Assembly: GCA_902803685.1 (NCBI GenBank)
Contig: CADCQR010000042.1
Location: forward strand, 1-25,765
DNA length: 25,765 nt
DNA from: an uncultured Erysipelotrichaceae bacterium
GTDB taxonomy: Bacteria; Bacillota_I; Bacilli_A; RF39; UBA660
Reading direction: 5' to 3'
Numbering within the stretch: position 1 is the stretch's first letter; every line of letters begins with the position of its first letter. The notes under the pieces were generated by a model. The model searched no databases, was not told the DNA's origin, and was given only the letters and a program-made list of their open reading frames with translations. The position numbers and the translations under genes were made by a program. Below are positions 24,064-25,765 of the stretch, piece by piece.

Positions 24064-25290
24064 ATGGATAGAATTATATTTCATGTCGATGTTAACAATG
24101 CTTTTTTATCATGGAGTGCAGTTCATTTATTAAATACAGGATATGAGCAGGATATTAGATTAATCCCCTCCGTTATAGGAGGCGACGAGGAAGCCAGAAA
24201 AGGTGTTGTTCTTGCTAAATCGCCAGTAGCTAAAGAATTGGGAATTGTAACTGCAGAAACTTTATATCAGGCTAAAAAAAAGTGTCCAGACCTTCAGATA
24301 TTTCATGCGGATTTTAAAATATATCAAGAAATGTCACACAAATTTAAAAAATATCTACAACAGTACTCACCAAAAATAGAAGAATATTCGATAGATGAAT
24401 GTTTTTTAGATATGACAGGAACCAATTATTTATATAAAGATTATGTTGAATTAGCAAATAAAATAAGAAATGATATAAAAAAGAAATTTGGATTCACCGT
24501 CAACATAGGTATTGCAAACAATAAATTTTGCGCAAAAATGGCATCAGATTTTGAAAAACCAGATAAAGTTCACACCTTATTTAAAGATGAAATAGTAACA
24601 AAATTATGGCCACTTACTGTGGATAAATTGTTTATGGTAGGAAAAAGGACAGCAGAAGAATTACACAAAATGAATATATATACAGTAGAAGAGTTAGCTC
24701 ATGTGCCTCAAAAAAAATTAGAAAAGCAATTTAAGAGTCAAGCTAAGTATTTACATAATATTAGTTGGGGTATAGATGATTCTGAGGTGAACGAAAAAAA
24801 CTATCATAAGAACAATAGTATTAGTACTACAGAAACCCTTCCATACGATATATGTGATGAGGAAAAGCTAAAAAATTACTTATTGCTACAAACGGAACGT
24901 GTTTCCAGAGAATTAAGAGAGAAAAATAAATATGCAGTTGTAGTTTGCGTGATTTTTAAAACCTCACATTTTGTTTCATATTCTGCACAAGAAAAATTAA
25001 CAAATCCAACTAATAATACTAAAAAGATTTATAAGAAAGTAATCGAAATATTTGAAAAAAATTATAAAAAAGAGCCTTTGCGATTAATTGGTGTAAGAAT
25101 ATCAGATTTAGTAGACACCCCAATAGAACAAATATCTATATTTGAAATGCCAGGCCAATCAGAAGATTCATCAACAATACAGGAAACTATTGATAATTTA
25201 AATAAAAAGTTTGGTTCGGATTTAATCGTTAGTGCCTCTCTAAAATTAATTGCCAAGGGCAGCAAAAAAAGTAATAAGAAATCATTGTAA
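24064..25290 (+). CDS. dinB: DNA polymerase IV (Y-family translesion polymerase)
   Basis: Error-prone polymerase that bypasses damaged template bases. 408 residues. Palm catalytic acids: D9 in FHVDVNNAFLSW and D111/E112 in YSIDECFLDM. Fingers KGVVLAKSPVAKELGI; thumb helix-hairpin-helix VDKLFMVGKRTAEELHKM; little-finger domain from about 235. Residues 356-360 QISIF fit the beta-clamp-binding motif (QLSLF consensus), linking it to the replisome. F14 is the aromatic position next to the steric gate. ATG 24064 is chosen because AGGAGGT stands 4 nt upstream and because the -10 lies too close for an earlier start. The LexA-like box in its promoter indicates SOS induction. Separate unit, with a terminator after it. 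Confidence 0.95.
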   Translation: MDRIIFHVDVNNAFLSWSAVHLLNTGYEQDIRLIPSVIGGDEEARKGVVLAKSPVAKELGIVTAETLYQAKKKCPDLQIFHADFKIYQEMSHKFKKYLQQYSPKIEEYSIDECFLDMTGTNYLYKDYVELANKIRNDIKKKFGFTVNIGIANNKFCAKMASDFEKPDKVHTLFKDEIVTKLWPLTVDKLFMVGKRTAEELHKMNIYTVEELAHVPQKKLEKQFKSQAKYLHNISWGIDDSEVNEKNYHKNNSISTTETLPYDICDEEKLKNYLLLQTERVSRELREKNKYAVVVCVIFKTSHFVSYSAQEKLTNPTNNTKKIYKKVIEIFEKNYKKEPLRLIGVRISDLVDTPIEQISIFEMPGQSEDSSTIQETIDNLNKKFGSDLIVSASLKLIAKGSKKSNKKSL

Positions 25291-25298
25291 AAATAAGT

Positions 25299-25330
25299 AA
25301 AAAGGAATTAAAAACAAATTCTTTTTTTTA
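25299..25330 (+). terminator. Terminator after dinB
   Basis: AAAGGAATT (25301-25309) pairs with AATTCTTTT (25317-25325), nine pairs including one G-U, then T-run. Confidence 0.75.
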
Positions 25331-25363
25331 TATAAAAAATGTTGAAAAAACTCAAAAAAAAGC

Positions 25364-25392
25364 TTGCATTATTAATAACAACTTGTTATAAT
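25364..25392 (+). promoter_or_regulatory. Promoter of rpsJ (S10 operon)
   Basis: TTGCAT (25364-25369), 17-bp spacer, perfect TATAAT (25387-25392). The predicted start near 25399 leaves a leader of about 136 nt, far longer than others in the window. Confidence 0.7.
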
Positions 25393-25398
25393 CTAAAA

Positions 25399-25534
25399 CG
25401 TGTGGCTGCTTAGATATGCGAGGTTGCCGATACACCAGGTTAAGTTGTTAATCGCTTTAATAAAAAACATGTGTGCCTCGGGTTATTCGCATGGAGCAAG
25501 TCTATACTAGATATAGGCGAAGGGAGGATTTTAA
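25399..25534 (+). ncRNA. Structured mRNA leader of rpsJ, probable autoregulatory element
   Basis: Possible pairings: ATGCGA (25416-25421) with TCGCAT (25487-25492); TACAC with GTGTG near 25431 and 25471; and CGAGG (25419-25423) with CCTCG (25476-25480), which excludes the first. A separate stem GTCTATA (25500-25506)/TATAGGC (25512-25518) stands just before the ribosome site AGGGAGG (25521-25527). Known precedent: the S10 operon leader of E. coli is bound by L4. A comparable role here is inference. Confidence 0.55.
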
Positions 25535-25765
25535 ATGTCAACAGAAAAAATTCGCATTAGAATAAAAGGATATGATCACAGAATTTTGGATAATGCAGCA
25601 AAGAAAATTGTTGAAACAGTGAGAAGAACTGGTGGAGAAATTTCAGGGCCAGTACCACTTCCTACAGAAATAGAAAAGTTCACAATTTTAAGAGCTGTTC
25701 ATAAATACAAAGATTCACGTGAACAATTCGAAATGCGTACACACAAAAGACTTATTGATATCAAA
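25535..25765 (+). CDS. rpsJ: 30S ribosomal protein S10, 5' part (continues past the window)
   Basis: The first 77 codons of S10 are visible, beginning [19 protein letters not shown]. Family marks: [41 protein letters not shown] and THKRLIDI. S10 is about 102 residues, so about 25 are missing. It is a 30S head protein and, as NusE, part of antitermination complexes. ATG with AGGGAGG 7 nt upstream. It normally heads the S10-spc operon of ribosomal proteins, so the region beyond the window probably holds rplC, rplD and so on (inference). Own promoter and long structured leader. Confidence 0.97.
   Translation, partial: MSTEKIRIRIKGYDHRILDNAAKKIVETVRRTGGEISGPVPLPTEIEKFTILRAVHKYKDSREQFEMRTHKRLIDIK

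Noticed and set aside
1..25765. UGA-as-tryptophan code suggested by Mollicutes-like gene content
   Set aside because: Several genes end in TGA at the expected protein length (uvrA, lgt) and Trp positions use TGG.
1..25765. CRISPR array, prophage, toxin-antitoxin or defence island
   Set aside because: No regularly spaced repeats, integrase, capsid, toxin-antitoxin or known defence genes were found; the only nuclease-like candidate is the degenerate DUF4143 protein.

Overview
The window is a low-GC chromosomal stretch from a Gram-positive (Bacillota) bacterium. TGA is used as a normal stop (for example uvrA and lgt), so the Mycoplasma/Spiroplasma code is not in use. The gene set points to a Bacilli-type lineage near the Tenericutes, perhaps gut-associated: WhiA, YvcK, Lgt, a diacylglycerol glucosyltransferase of Acholeplasma type, a Spo0A-like regulator and a 'SHELRTPLNAI' hybrid-style sensor kinase. 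The lineage call is inference from protein look only. Almost all genes are on the plus strand. The exceptions are the prenyl pair (905-2672) and a DUF805 membrane protein (7118-7471).

Layout. (1) 1-823: 3' part of a sensor histidine kinase, ending at a bidirectional terminator shared with the convergent prenyl operon. (2) 905-2672, minus: a trans-polyprenyl diphosphate synthase followed by UppS, which together supply polyprenyl carrier lipid for the cell envelope. (3) 2673-3047: non-coding, with a minus-strand promoter, a palindrome and a hairpin element. (4) 3048-3608: an unrecognised soluble protein. (5) 3792-7043: uvrB, a PH-domain protein and a radical SAM/SPASM protein. (6) 7604-13588: a tight plus-strand run uvrA - YvlD-type membrane protein - lgt - yvcK - whiA. 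(7) 13660-15312: a TGS/ThrRS-like/uridine kinase fusion. (8) 15425-23966: a lower-glycolysis region, gap, pgk, a GNAT-like protein, a glycolipid glucosyltransferase, a short divergent tpiA, a spo0A homologue, a degenerate AAA/DUF4143 protein and gpmI. (9) 24064-25290: dinB, with a LexA-like box between its -35 and -10. (10) 25364-25765: promoter, structured leader and 5' part of rpsJ, the expected first gene of the S10 ribosomal protein operon.

Themes. DNA repair (uvrA, uvrB, dinB), central carbon metabolism (gap, pgk, tpiA, gpmI, yvcK) and envelope lipid work (prenyl synthases, lgt, GT4 glucosyltransferase) dominate. Hairpin terminators and good sigma-A promoters divide the units well. Several predicted transcription starts fall at or just before the ribosome binding site, giving very short leaders. 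No CRISPR array, prophage, intact insertion sequence, tRNA or rRNA was seen. The main oddities are the AAA/DUF4143 protein that lacks key ATPase and nuclease residues beside spo0A, the placement of spo0A inside a glycolytic cluster, the compact TPI, the orphan gene at 3048, and the rpsJ leader with mutually exclusive pairings.
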